Virus record (IMG/VR): IMGVR_UViG_3300047472_000084
Location: 1 to 47,501 of that record
Reading direction: 5' to 3' (one strand)
Origin: a virus
Length of the DNA: 47,501 nt
The stretch's first letter is position 1; each line of letters opens with the position of its first letter. Shown here one piece after another: positions 13,696-20,470 of the stretch. The notes under the pieces were generated by a model. It was not told where the DNA came from, searched no databases, and saw only the letters and a list, made by a program, of their open reading frames with translations. A program made the position numbers and the translations under genes.

Positions 13696-15540
13696 TTGCT
13701 CCACCAGACCCACACCGTCGCTGGCACCGTCTGCGACATTTACACGCCCGAGAACCGCCGTGACCTCGAAGGCTTCTTCGACTTCCTCCGCAAGATGGAC
13801 CGCGTCATCGGCCTCGACACCGAGACCTCCGGCCTCAACATCTTCTCCCCCGGCTTCGAACTCCGCCTCGTGCAGTTCGGCAACGACCGCGAGGCATGGG
13901 ACCTCCGCGCCGACCTCTTCCGCGAGGAGATCCGCGCCACGCTCCAGAGTGACCGTCTGTTCGCCGTGCACAACGCACCGTTCGACCTCCTCGTCATCGA
14001 CAAGCACCTCGGCGTGCCTGTCGAGACCCTGGCTCCCCGCGTCTTCGACACCCGCATCTTCGCCCACCTCATCGACCCCCGACAGGAGTCCGAGGGCGGC
14101 GCCGGGCTGTCCCTCAAGCCGCTCTCCGCGATCTACGTCGACCCCGACGCCCCGGACACGCAGACCGGCCTCTACGCCGAGTTCCGCAAGATCGGCAAGA
14201 CCAAGGACACCGGCTGGGCCTTCATCGACATCATGAACCCGTTGTACAACCGCTACGCGGGCCTCGACGTCATCTTCGTGACGCGCCTGTTCTACCAGTT
14301 GTCCGAGATCGTCAAGGGCATCGGCCTCTCGCGCCTCTCGAAGTTCGAGCACCTGTTCCAGTCCTACATCATGCTCCTCCAGCGCCGCGGCATGCTGGTC
14401 GACCTAGAGTACGCGGAGCGCCTGGACACGGACCTCTCCGTCGAGGCTGCCGAGGCCCGCCAGACCGCCGCGAAGTACGGCGTCGAGAACGTCAACTCCA
14501 CGGCGCAAATCGCCGAAGCACTCGTCGGCATGGGCGTCGGCCTTATCGAGCGCACGCCGTCCGGCGCCCTCAAGGTCGACAAGGGCGTCCTCCTGCCCCT
14601 CGCGGACATGGACCCCACGTGGAAGGATCTCGGCCTCCGCACGCCCAACCCGCTCGCCCTCGCCGTCCTCCACGCTAAGCGCGCCGAGAAGTGGCGTGTC
14701 GCTTACGTGGACGCATTCCGCACCCGCGCCGACAGCGACGGTCGCATACACCCGAACATCGGCACGCTCCAGGCGCGCACAGCCCGCATGTCCGTGAGCA
14801 ACCCCCCGCTCCAGCAGTTGCCCTCCAAGGAGTGGCGCGTCCGCCGCGCGATCCTGGCCGACCCTGGCATGCTCATGATGTCCGCTGACTACGACCAGGT
14901 CGAGTTCCGCGTCCTCGCGGCCCTAGCCGACGTCAAGGGCATGAAAACGGCTATCGCCGAAGGCATCGACCTCCACGACTTCACGGCCGAGATGCTGTAC
15001 GGCCCGGACTTCACGAAGTTCCAGCGCTCCCTCGGCAAGGGTGTCGGCTTCGGCAAGGTGTTCGGCGGTGGGGCTCCCACCCTGGCTCGACAGACCGGCG
15101 CTCCCATCGAGCAGGTCCGCGAGGCCATCGCGAAGTACGACGCCGTGTACCCCGAGATCAAGAAGTTCGGCCGGATGCTCCAGCGCAAGGCTGAGTACGG
15201 CAAGCGCGAGGTCGTTACGGTATCCGGCCGACACCTGCCCCTCGACAAGGACCGGCTCTACGCTGCCGTCAACTACGTCGTGCAGTCCACGGCTCGCGAC
15301 GTCATCGCAGAGTCCATCGTCGACATGTTCGACGCCGGGCTCGGCGACTACCTTATCTTGCCGATCCACGACGAAGTCCTGTTCCAGGCTCCCGCAGCCG
15401 ACGCCGAGGAAGTCGGCCGCGAGATCGGCAAGGTCATGTCGAAGCCGTTCATGGGCGTGCCCCTGACCGCGTCGGCCGAGGTCTACGGCAAGAACTGGGG
15501 CGGCGGCTACGGCGCGAACAAGGAGGAGGGCTCGTGGTAG
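13696..15540 (+). CDS. polA: Family A DNA polymerase with 3'-5' exonuclease
   Basis: 614 residues from TTG 13696 (GGAAGGGCACCAC upstream, like the TTG start at 7716). The exonuclease domain shows GLDTETSG (D41, E43), AVHNAPFDLLV and YAGLDVIFV. The polymerase domain shows motif A SADYDQVEFRVLAALAD (D398), motif B around LGKGVGFGKVFGGGAP, and motif C PIHDEV (H558, D559, E560). No 5'-3' exonuclease domain, as usual in phage. Motif B departs from the usual NFGxxYG: it reads GFGKVFG, with Phe at the place of the Tyr. It should be the replicative polymerase with the primase-helicase upstream. A one-mismatch GTTTACAC variant lies at 13738. Confidence 0.92.
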   Translation: MLHQTHTVAGTVCDIYTPENRRDLEGFFDFLRKMDRVIGLDTETSGLNIFSPGFELRLVQFGNDREAWDLRADLFREEIRATLQSDRLFAVHNAPFDLLVIDKHLGVPVETLAPRVFDTRIFAHLIDPRQESEGGAGLSLKPLSAIYVDPDAPDTQTGLYAEFRKIGKTKDTGWAFIDIMNPLYNRYAGLDVIFVTRLFYQLSEIVKGIGLSRLSKFEHLFQSYIMLLQRRGMLVDLEYAERLDTDLSVEAAEARQTAAKYGVENVNSTAQIAEALVGMGVGLIERTPSGALKVDKGVLLPLADMDPTWKDLGLRTPNPLALAVLHAKRAEKWRVAYVDAFRTRADSDGRIHPNIGTLQARTARMSVSNPPLQQLPSKEWRVRRAILADPGMLMMSADYDQVEFRVLAALADVKGMKTAIAEGIDLHDFTAEMLYGPDFTKFQRSLGKGVGFGKVFGGGAPTLARQTGAPIEQVREAIAKYDAVYPEIKKFGRMLQRKAEYGKREVVTVSGRHLPLDKDRLYAAVNYVVQSTARDVIAESIVDMFDAGLGDYLILPIHDEVLFQAPAADAEEVGREIGKVMSKPFMGVPLTASAEVYGKNWGGGYGANKEEGSW

Positions 15541-15611
15541 TCGCGCTCGTTATCGTCACGTACATCGTCGTCATGGGCCTCGTTATCTGGATAATCTCTA
15601 AATCGGTCTAG
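15534..15611 (+). CDS. 25-residue single-pass membrane miniprotein
   Basis: MVVALVIVTYIVVMGLVIWI plus ISKSV: one hydrophobic helix with a short basic end. GTG 15534 overlaps the polymerase stop and is preceded by AAGGAGGAGGG, one of the best ribosome sites in the window, which is the main argument that it is real. Role unknown. Confidence 0.6.
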   Translation: MVVALVIVTYIVVMGLVIWIISKSV

Positions 15612-15616
15612 ACACC

Positions 15617-15661
15617 GCCCCCGGGTGTGGTACGCTGAGTTCATCAGCCCCACCCGGGGGC
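15617..15661 (+). promoter_or_regulatory. Hairpin carrying a promoter-like box in its loop
   Basis: GCCCCCGGGTG (15617-15627) pairs with CACCCGGGGGC (15651-15661). The loop contains TACGCT (15631-15636) preceded by GTGTGG, resembling the local -10 class. It may be the terminator of the polymerase operon combined with the promoter of the next gene. Confidence 0.5.
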
Positions 15662-15680
15662 TTCGTCACAAGGAGCCATC

Positions 15681-15869
15681 ATGAGCCGCCGCCACTCCTC
15701 CCGGAGCCTCATCGCCTGCACCACGCCCTGGAAGGTAGCCATCGGCACGCAGGAGCGCGCCGAGAAGCGGATCTACGAGATCAACGCCACCGACACCCAC
15801 CACACCAAGACCCCGCAGCGCGCCTACCACTGCCAGTGCGGCGCCTGGCACCTCACCTCCCGCGCCTAG
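15681..15869 (+). CDS. Small basic protein with CxCGxWHLT motif
   Basis: 62 residues starting MSRRHSSRSLIACTTPWKVA. The C-terminal AYHCQCGAWHLTSRA matches a motif found in many small actinophage proteins, probably half of a zinc site with an upstream Cys or His. ATG 15681 follows AAGGAGCCATC. Its own terminator follows. Nucleic-acid binding is plausible from charge and zinc-type motif; not shown. Confidence 0.75.
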   Translation: MSRRHSSRSLIACTTPWKVAIGTQERAEKRIYEINATDTHHTKTPQRAYHCQCGAWHLTSRA

Positions 15870-15883
15870 GCGTCTACACCCTC

Positions 15884-15912
15884 AGCCCGTCCCGTCACTG
15901 GGGCGGGCTTTT
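15884..15912 (+). terminator. Intrinsic terminator
   Basis: AGCCCGTCCC pairs with GGGGCGGGCT around GTCACT and is followed by TTTT, leading directly into GGTGTAGTAT. The arrangement repeats that at 7322. Confidence 0.8.
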
Positions 15913-15913
15913 G

Positions 15914-15922
15914 GTGTAGTAT
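15914..15922 (+). promoter_or_regulatory. Promoter GTGTAGTAT
   Basis: Exact box fused to the preceding terminator's T-tract. The next start codon is 46 bases downstream with CGAAAGG as ribosome site. Confidence 0.6.
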
Positions 15923-15968
15923 ATCACCGTACCGCGGCCCCGCCGCTCCTCGACGAAAGGCTCGGCCC

Positions 15969-16178
15969 ATGATCGACTACATCGGCAAACTGATCGGCAC
16001 CTACATCTCCACCGTCCTCGGCCTGCTCCTCATCAAGTTGCTGGGCTGGTTCGGCGCCGGGTCGCTCACCTTCGGCGGCATCTTCCTCCTCGGCCTGGGC
16101 CCCATCGTCCTGAGCCTGCTGATCTTCCTGATCGTCCTCGTCGCTGGCCTGCTCACACTGGCAACGGCCAAGGCATGA
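15969..16178 (+). CDS. Small membrane protein
   Basis: 69 residues, almost wholly hydrophobic: MIDYIGKLIGTYISTVLGLL and the following segment to ~30, then a long stretch ~35-66 rich in Leu/Ile. Two or three helices. Overlaps the next gene as ATGA. Distant from the lysis genes, so holin activity is not implied. No family recognised. Confidence 0.7.
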   Translation: MIDYIGKLIGTYISTVLGLLLIKLLGWFGAGSLTFGGIFLLGLGPIVLSLLIFLIVLVAGLLTLATAKA

Positions 16179-16492
16179 CCCGTCACCTGACCCACCCGGA
16201 ACTCGCCGCCACCGTCTCCCTCAGCCTGCAACTCCAGGCGCTCCTCGCGGAGGCCGACACGGCACAGTGGCAGCGCTCCCGCGTGATCTCCGGCGAGGAG
16301 GACGACCCGGGGATCCGCAGCAAGGGCGAGCACGGCGACCCCACGTTCGACACCACGAGCGACCCCGCCCGACTCGCTCTCCGCGCCTCCGTCATCGAGG
16401 CAGAGGACGTGCTTGGCCGCCACTACTCCGAACTCACCGAGGCGGCGCACAAGTTGCAGCGCAGCCTAGACCGTTGGAACGGCGGCCTCTAA
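16175..16492 (+). CDS. Hypothetical protein with GEHGDPT motif
   Basis: 105 residues starting MTRHLTHPELAATVSLSLQL. It reads as a helix, a loop (PGIRSKGEHGDPTFDTTSDP) and two more helices. Proteins with the loop pattern followed by DP.RL.LR occur widely in actinophages; function unknown. ATGA overlap with the membrane gene. Confidence 0.72.
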   Translation: MTRHLTHPELAATVSLSLQLQALLAEADTAQWQRSRVISGEEDDPGIRSKGEHGDPTFDTTSDPARLALRASVIEAEDVLGRHYSELTEAAHKLQRSLDRWNGGL

Positions 16493-16500
16493 CTCCCCAC

Positions 16501-16535
16501 TTGACAGCCCCGCTGGTTGCCCTTAGACTCTGAAT
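16501..16535 (+). promoter_or_regulatory. Consensus sigma-70-type leaderless promoter
   Basis: TTGACA (16501-16506), a 17-base spacer, TAGACT (16524-16529), six bases, ATG 16536. It is the clearest two-box promoter seen and shares the six-base leaderless spacing. It drives the operon containing the sigma-like factor. Confidence 0.8.
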
Positions 16536-16904
16536 ATGACAGAGAACAAGGACATCAGCGGGGCTTCTCGCGTTTCCAAGGTGCGGACCTTCCTGGCAGA
16601 GCACTACGCTGCCGACGCCGAGGAGGGACGCGACGGCAACAGGGAGTTCACCTGGGTTGACCGTCCCTCCGGCACGTACGCCCTCGCGGGAGCAGACATC
16701 ATGGCGGTACTCCTCGCCCTCGACGTCGCCCGTCACCGCTCCGAAGACTACGAACTCCGCGCCGGGGCCGCCGAGGCCACGCTGGCCCAAGTGCGCGAGT
16801 GGGCGCAGGAAGTCAACGCCACGCCCGTCACCGGCACGTTCGCCTTCGGCAAGATCGCCGGTGCCATGATCGTCCTCAACATCCTCGACGGAGTGTCCGC
16901 GTGA
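16536..16904 (+). CDS. Hypothetical protein upstream of sigma-like factor
   Basis: 122 residues starting MTENKDISGASRVSKVRTFL. Mixed, mostly helical, with FTWVDRPSGTYALAGADIMA and a hydrophobic C-terminal part (KIAGAMIVLNILDG). Its TGA overlaps the GTG of the sigma-like gene, so the two are co-translated; a regulatory partner (such as an anti-sigma) would fit the position but has no sequence support. Confidence 0.7.
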   Translation: MTENKDISGASRVSKVRTFLAEHYAADAEEGRDGNREFTWVDRPSGTYALAGADIMAVLLALDVARHRSEDYELRAGAAEATLAQVREWAQEVNATPVTGTFAFGKIAGAMIVLNILDGVSA

Positions 16905-17686
16905 CCCACAACATCATCGACACCCTCGACCGCATCCCTAACCCGCCGCGCTCGGACGTCGAACGCGCCGAACTGATCGAACTCTCCCGTATCGGTGACG
17001 AGAGCGCCAAACTGGCCCTTCTCCGCATCTACCTCGCGCCCATCCTCAAGGAAGTCACCCGTGCCACCCGCAACGCCATCGGCGCCGGGCTGGTCTCCCA
17101 GGCGGACTTCGCGTCCACGCAGGAGGAGATCCTGAGCGAGGCCATCCTGGTCTTCTACCGTGTCGTCGAAGCCTTCGACCCCGCCCGCGGCATGCGGGGA
17201 TTCGTCACCTTCCTCACCCGAGCCCTGCGCAACGACGAGGGTGTAAACTCCGCCTCGAACCGTGCCCGCCCCATGCGGGTGCCGATGAACACGGCCATCA
17301 TGCGCACTCACGCCATCAAGGCCGCCGACGGCGACATCGACAAGGCCCGTGACCTCGCGCCGCAGTTCGGCCTCACCAAGAGCACTTTCGACGCCATCAC
17401 CCGCGTCTTCCAGTCGGACGTCCCCATCGACGACGCCACGGCAACGGGCATGGACCGCAACTACGTCCGCATCGAACACCTCCAGGACACGGGCCGCGCT
17501 CTTGCCGCCCTCGACTTCACCACCCGCATGATCGTCGAGTCCTCCTACGGTCTCAACGGGCAGCCCCAGCAGTCCAACCATGAGATCGCTGCGAACCTGG
17601 GAATCAGCCGACGTACCGTGCAGCGGCGCCTGGAGTCGGCTATGCTGACCATGCGTAACGAACTCAACCCCGAGGAGGAATCGTGA
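16901..17686 (+). CDS. Sigma-70-like transcription factor
   Basis: 261 residues. The N-terminal half has the helical outline of sigma region 2 (LLRIYLAPILKEVTRATRNA, then EEILSEAILVFYRVVEAFDP and RGMRGFVTFLTRALRNDEGV). The C-terminus resembles region 4: ALAALDFTTRMIVESSYGLN, SNHEIAANLGISRRTVQRRL, ending with a basic helix. It should bind host RNA polymerase and -35-like DNA. The region linking the halves has a second HTH-like segment (AAPQFGLTKSTF-like, LAPQFGLTKSTFDAI). A phage sigma factor here could direct late transcription. A reverse GTTTACAC site lies at 17241. Confidence 0.72.
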   Translation: MTHNIIDTLDRIPNPPRSDVERAELIELSRIGDESAKLALLRIYLAPILKEVTRATRNAIGAGLVSQADFASTQEEILSEAILVFYRVVEAFDPARGMRGFVTFLTRALRNDEGVNSASNRARPMRVPMNTAIMRTHAIKAADGDIDKARDLAPQFGLTKSTFDAITRVFQSDVPIDDATATGMDRNYVRIEHLQDTGRALAALDFTTRMIVESSYGLNGQPQQSNHEIAANLGISRRTVQRRLESAMLTMRNELNPEEES

Positions 17687-18153
17687 GCAACCCAGAGCCG
17701 ACCGTGCAGGTGCCCGTGTCGCTGATCGAGGACTGGGCGACGCAAGCCGAAGACGCAAAAGCGTGGAGTGCCGCCAATTCGATGCGCCACCTGCTCTCGC
17801 AGCCGACCCCGAGCGCCGAGCCGGTCAGCGCGGCACAGTTGCTCCGGGAACGAGCGGAGGCAGACCCGGGATCGCACCGCGAGAGTCTCGCACGTGGATA
17901 CGGCGTTGGTGACGCTCCGCCCCGCATCGAGGACATGGCACCGGGGACGACGTTCACGTGCGAGTACCAGGACTGGGCCACAAACGGACGTCCGAAGCAG
18001 CGCTACCTCTGTGCGATTGCCCGCTCCGGGAGCACCAGCACCCGGCTGTGCTTCCTTGATCCTTCGGGGGCAAGCCTGCACATCCGAGAGGCGCAGCAGA
18101 CCATCGACCCGTCCACGATCCGCGACGTTACGCCACCGAAGGAGACCCCGTGA
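17683..18153 (+). CDS. Hypothetical protein, possible distant relative of the 10238/13214 family
   Basis: 156 residues starting MSNPEPTVQVPVSLIEDWAT. It opens with the same TVxVPVxLI helix as the products at 10238 and 13214 and later has MAPGTTFTCEYQDWATNGRP at the place of their LPxGTVxxDxxGDxW strand. Between them is an insertion of Ala-rich helix. AGGAGGAATC provides a ribosome site besides the GTGA overlap with the sigma-like gene. Function unknown. Confidence 0.7.
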   Translation: MSNPEPTVQVPVSLIEDWATQAEDAKAWSAANSMRHLLSQPTPSAEPVSAAQLLRERAEADPGSHRESLARGYGVGDAPPRIEDMAPGTTFTCEYQDWATNGRPKQRYLCAIARSGSTSTRLCFLDPSGASLHIREAQQTIDPSTIRDVTPPKETP

Positions 18154-18404
18154 ACGAGAACGCCCAGATCGCCCTGGCCATCCTGACCGACGTCCAGGAG
18201 ACCATCAACGGCGGCTACAGCCAAGACCTCGTACCCGTGCACGTCGCCCGAGCCCAGGTCTACGCCACGCTGGCCACCATCCCGTCCCAGCCGGACCTGG
18301 AAGACGTCCAGGACGCCATCTACGCCTCGCTGACGGCACGTAACGCCGACGTCGGGCTCCTGGACGCGGAAGCCGCTGCCAAGGCCGTCATGGGGCTCCT
18401 GTGA
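18150..18404 (+). CDS. Hypothetical helical protein
   Basis: 84 residues starting MNENAQIALAILTDVQETIN. Entirely helical prediction with ARAQVYATLATIPSQPDLED. Linked by GTGA overlaps on both sides. No family recognised. Confidence 0.68.
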   Translation: MNENAQIALAILTDVQETINGGYSQDLVPVHVARAQVYATLATIPSQPDLEDVQDAIYASLTARNADVGLLDAEAAAKAVMGLL

Positions 18405-18523
18405 CCTCGCGCCGCGTAGAGACCTGCCACGGCTGCGGCAAGGAGTGCATCCTGGTCCTCGAAACCGGGCTGTGCATCGGGTGCATCCTCTGGGACCCCG
18501 ACGACGAAGGAGACGACCTGTGA
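18401..18523 (+). CDS. Zinc-ribbon miniprotein 1
   Basis: 40 residues: MTSRRVETCHGCGKECILVL, then ETGLCIGCILWDPDDEGDDL. Two CxxC knuckles (CHGC, CIGC) form a complete zinc-ribbon with an acidic tail. First of five consecutive small Cys-rich products. GTGA overlaps on both sides. Confidence 0.72.
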   Translation: MTSRRVETCHGCGKECILVLETGLCIGCILWDPDDEGDDL

Positions 18524-18684
18524 CCCGCGACCGCTACAACCACCTGTCCTGCCGCGTCTGCGGCCGTCTCGCCAACCCGCTCTACGGCGGACTGTGCGTC
18601 CCCTGCCTGGACCTCCAGGACGAACTCGACGGCGTCGCCAACGCTGACGCTGAACTGGCCAACGACGAGAGGTACTTCCTGTGA
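18520..18684 (+). CDS. Zinc-ribbon miniprotein 2
   Basis: 54 residues starting VTRDRYNHLSCRVCGRLANP, then LYGGLCVPCLDLQDEL: knuckles CRVC and CVPC give a four-Cys zinc site, followed by an acidic helix. Coupled by GTGA overlaps. Related in layout to the protein encoded just upstream. Confidence 0.72.
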   Translation: MTRDRYNHLSCRVCGRLANPLYGGLCVPCLDLQDELDGVANADAELANDERYFL

Positions 18685-18980
18685 CCGCCCTCCTGGAAAC
18701 CCCCGCGCCCGCCGTCGAGATCATCGAGCAGCGCCAGCCCGACGTGCCCCTGACGTGCACCGAGAACGGCACCCTCGAAGGCCCTGACAAGGAAGAGTGC
18801 GGGCGCCGCGCCGTGTGGGAAGGCATGTGCATGGGCTGCGGATTCGTGTTCCGTCGCTGCCAGGAGCACTACGACGAGGAAGCGCTTGACGCCGCACTCG
18901 ACGACGACGGCGTCCCGTTCGCGTGCGCGTACTGCGACACCTGGTTCTACCTCGAACAGTATGTTAGGATCGGCGCATGA
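18681..18980 (+). CDS. Zinc-ribbon protein 3
   Basis: 99 residues. After a Pro-rich start come C (TCTENGT), C (EECGRRAVWEGMCMGCGF), C (FRRCQEHYDEE) and a final ACAYCDTWFY: enough Cys/His for two zinc sites. The central part resembles treble-clef or ribbon domains. A leaderless promoter for the next gene is embedded in its last codons. Function unknown. Confidence 0.72.
   Translation: MTALLETPAPAVEIIEQRQPDVPLTCTENGTLEGPDKEECGRRAVWEGMCMGCGFVFRRCQEHYDEEALDAALDDDGVPFACAYCDTWFYLEQYVRIGA
18965..18976 (+). promoter_or_regulatory. Leaderless promoter (-10 TAGGAT)
   Basis: TAGGAT 18965-18970, six bases, ATG 18977, inside the end of the upstream reading frame. Confidence 0.45.
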
Positions 18981-19426
18981 GCCTTCTCACCATCTACCGC
19001 GTCGAGGACGTCCACACCAAGGGCCCGTACGTTCACCAGCCGTACCGCACCGCACGCCAGGCCAAAGCCAGCCGTGCTCTCGCTCATCGGCACACCGACG
19101 CGTTCTACATCTGGGACAAGAGCGTACTCGACGCCCCGGAGATCCACCCCGGCCCCGACACCGACCCCGGGATGCGCGCCCGCTGGCAGTTCATGGACTG
19201 GTCCGCACGCCAGAGCAGCCGCAACTACAACTTCGGCTTCACCTCGATCGAGCGCCTGGGTCAGTGGTTCTTCGGCGAACTCGACACCCTGACCAAACTC
19301 AATATGCGCGTCGCGGCATATGAGGTCCCCCACCAGGCCGTCATCCGCGGGGAGTGGCAGGCCGCGTTTCGACGCCAGAGCGCAACTCTCGTGACCACGA
19401 TGCCCCTCGAAGGGCTGGTCGAGTGA
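18977..19426 (+). CDS. Hypothetical protein
   Basis: 149 residues starting MSLLTIYRVEDVHTKGPYVH. The N-terminal half (TIYRVEDVHTKGPY..PYR) and the middle FGFTSIERLGQWFFGELDTL, then VAAYEVP, resemble a small family in actinophages and bacteria in which a Tyr-Arg-Val start is followed by a GFxSxxQLxxWF element. That pattern suggests an enzyme-like or ADP-ribosyl-type fold in some relatives, but no catalytic residues can be assigned here. Confidence 0.72.
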   Translation: MSLLTIYRVEDVHTKGPYVHQPYRTARQAKASRALAHRHTDAFYIWDKSVLDAPEIHPGPDTDPGMRARWQFMDWSARQSSRNYNFGFTSIERLGQWFFGELDTLTKLNMRVAAYEVPHQAVIRGEWQAAFRRQSATLVTTMPLEGLVE

Positions 19427-19551
19427 TGCACTGCCCCGTGTGTGGAGATGAGTATGCCGATGACTTCACCGAGTGCTACCGGAAGCCCGACACCGAAGAC
19501 GGCCTCGTGAACGGCTGGTGCGCGACCGCGAGGCTCAAGTGGAGCGAGTGA
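19426..19551 (+). CDS. Zinc-ribbon miniprotein 4
   Basis: 41 residues starting MHCPVCGDEYADDFTECYRK, then WCATARLKWSE. CPVC plus two later Cys (TEC, WC) may bind zinc. The ATG at 19426 overlaps the upstream stop; GTG 19423 is an equally possible start. Base 19551 is shared by its TGA and the next ATG. Confidence 0.62.
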   Translation: MHCPVCGDEYADDFTECYRKPDTEDGLVNGWCATARLKWSE

Positions 19552-19727
19552 TGGTCAAGTGCACCGAGTGTGTAAACAGCCGTGACGGCTGGCTCAACCC
19601 GCGGGATGCCACGCTGACCTGGCACAAGGGGCTGTTCGACGAGCAGCATGTGTGTCCAAGATGTTACAGCAAACTGTACATGCGCTGTAAGCGCGGGTCA
19701 GGCGCGGGCGAGAACTGGCGTTCCTGA
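19551..19727 (+). CDS. Zinc-ribbon miniprotein 5
   Basis: 58 residues starting MVKCTECVNSRDGWLNPRDA, then CPRCYSKLYMRCKRG. CTEC and CPRC form a four-Cys ribbon with a basic C-terminus, fitting nucleic-acid or protein binding. It contains a reverse GTTTACAC motif (codons GTG-TGT-GTA-AAC region at 19570). Last gene before the second iteron element. Confidence 0.68.
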   Translation: MVKCTECVNSRDGWLNPRDATLTWHKGLFDEQHVCPRCYSKLYMRCKRGSGAGENWRS

Positions 19728-19740
19728 GTGGTTCCTGGGA

Positions 19741-19876
19741 GAAATAGTGACAAAAGTGACATAAGTGACACCTATTCTCTATCTCTCCTTATAGACTTTA
19801 ACATCTATAGGAAGTAATAGGAAAACCCGTCACTTCTGTCACTTTTGTCACTATCGTACCGATCCGGTACTATCTC
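19741..19876 (+). promoter_or_regulatory. Duplicated iteron/inverted-repeat promoter element, copy 2
   Basis: A 136-bp near copy of 3934-4067 differing at about three bases plus a two-base insertion. Left arm 19746-19769 and right arm 19829-19852 are inverted repeats of 24 bases with one mismatch, each made of three 9-bp units. Unlike copy 1, the TTGTCA in the right arm (19845-19850) is exactly 17 bases from TACTAT (19868-19873), giving a good promoter whose -35 box is inside the iteron arm. The 15-bp palindrome GTACCGATCCGGTAC lies in the spacer. It precedes the endonuclease VII gene. Confidence 0.85.
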
Positions 19877-19880
19877 TACG

Positions 19881-19895
19881 GTGTAGTAGACAGCC
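19881..19895 (+). promoter_or_regulatory. Leaderless promoter GTGTAGTAG
   Basis: GTGTAGTAG (one change from the family box), six bases, ATG 19896. It lies four bases after the duplicated element, so two promoters are stacked. Confidence 0.5.
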
Positions 19896-20279
19896 ATGCC
19901 CTCCCCCGGACGCTACGTACCTTGCACCGTCTCTGACTGCTCCCGCCCCGCCAAGTCCAAGACCCTCTGCCCGCGGCACGCCCGCGTCTGCCGGACGTAC
20001 TTTGAGAACGATCCCGCCTACACCGCAGCATGGCTGACCGCGCACCCCGCGTGCGACAGTTGTGGATCCCCCGCCGCCCTCCGCGTCGACCACGACCACT
20101 CGCACTGCCGCACAGGTTGCAAGACATGTGTCCGAGGCAGGCTCTGCCATGGGTGCAACGTCGCAGAGGGTTACCTGGGCGGAGACCCCGCCCGTGCGCA
20201 GGCCCTTGCTGAGTATATGGTGAGAACTGCCGTCCCCGCGCTTGCCGCACGGGTGCCCGAGGGTAGTATCGAGACATGA
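19896..20279 (+). CDS. Recombination endonuclease VII
   Basis: 127 residues. CDSCGSPAALRVDHDHSHCR followed by CVRGRLCHGCNVAEGYLGGD is the endonuclease VII core: zinc-binding Cys pairs and the catalytic HDH of the His-Me fold. An additional N-terminal Cys-rich part (CTVSDCSRPAKSKTLCPRHA) may be a separate zinc finger. Endonuclease VII resolves Holliday junctions and branched DNA before packaging. It is the second nuclease placed behind the iteron element. ATG 19896 is preceded by a leaderless box. Confidence 0.9.
   Translation: MPSPGRYVPCTVSDCSRPAKSKTLCPRHARVCRTYFENDPAYTAAWLTAHPACDSCGSPAALRVDHDHSHCRTGCKTCVRGRLCHGCNVAEGYLGGDPARAQALAEYMVRTAVPALAARVPEGSIET
20261..20275 (+). promoter_or_regulatory. 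Leaderless promoter GGGTAGTAT
   Basis: GGGTAGTAT, six bases, ATG 20276. TTGCCG lies 16 bases upstream of TAGTAT. Located within the end of the endonuclease gene. Confidence 0.6.
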
Positions 20280-20470
20280 CCCACATCGATGAAGCCCAGA
20301 ACACGGCCCACGACCTCGAAGACGTCGAGACCACCCACCCGGCGTACGTGCAACTGACCCTCCGCGGCATCCTCCACGCCCTCCTCGCACTGCACGAGCA
20401 GAACGAGCCCAAGCCCAAGCCCAAGGCCACCCCGGCCCCTCGCAAGGCAGCCCCCAAGGAGTCCAAGTGA
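20276..20470 (+). CDS. Hypothetical small protein with Lys-Pro tail
   Basis: 64 residues starting MTHIDEAQNTAHDLEDVETT. A helical middle (TLRGILHALLALHEQ) and a disordered KPKPKATPAPRKAAPKESK tail. ATGA overlap with endonuclease VII and GTGA overlap with the next gene. No family recognised. Confidence 0.7.
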   Translation: MTHIDEAQNTAHDLEDVETTHPAYVQLTLRGILHALLALHEQNEPKPKPKATPAPRKAAPKESK

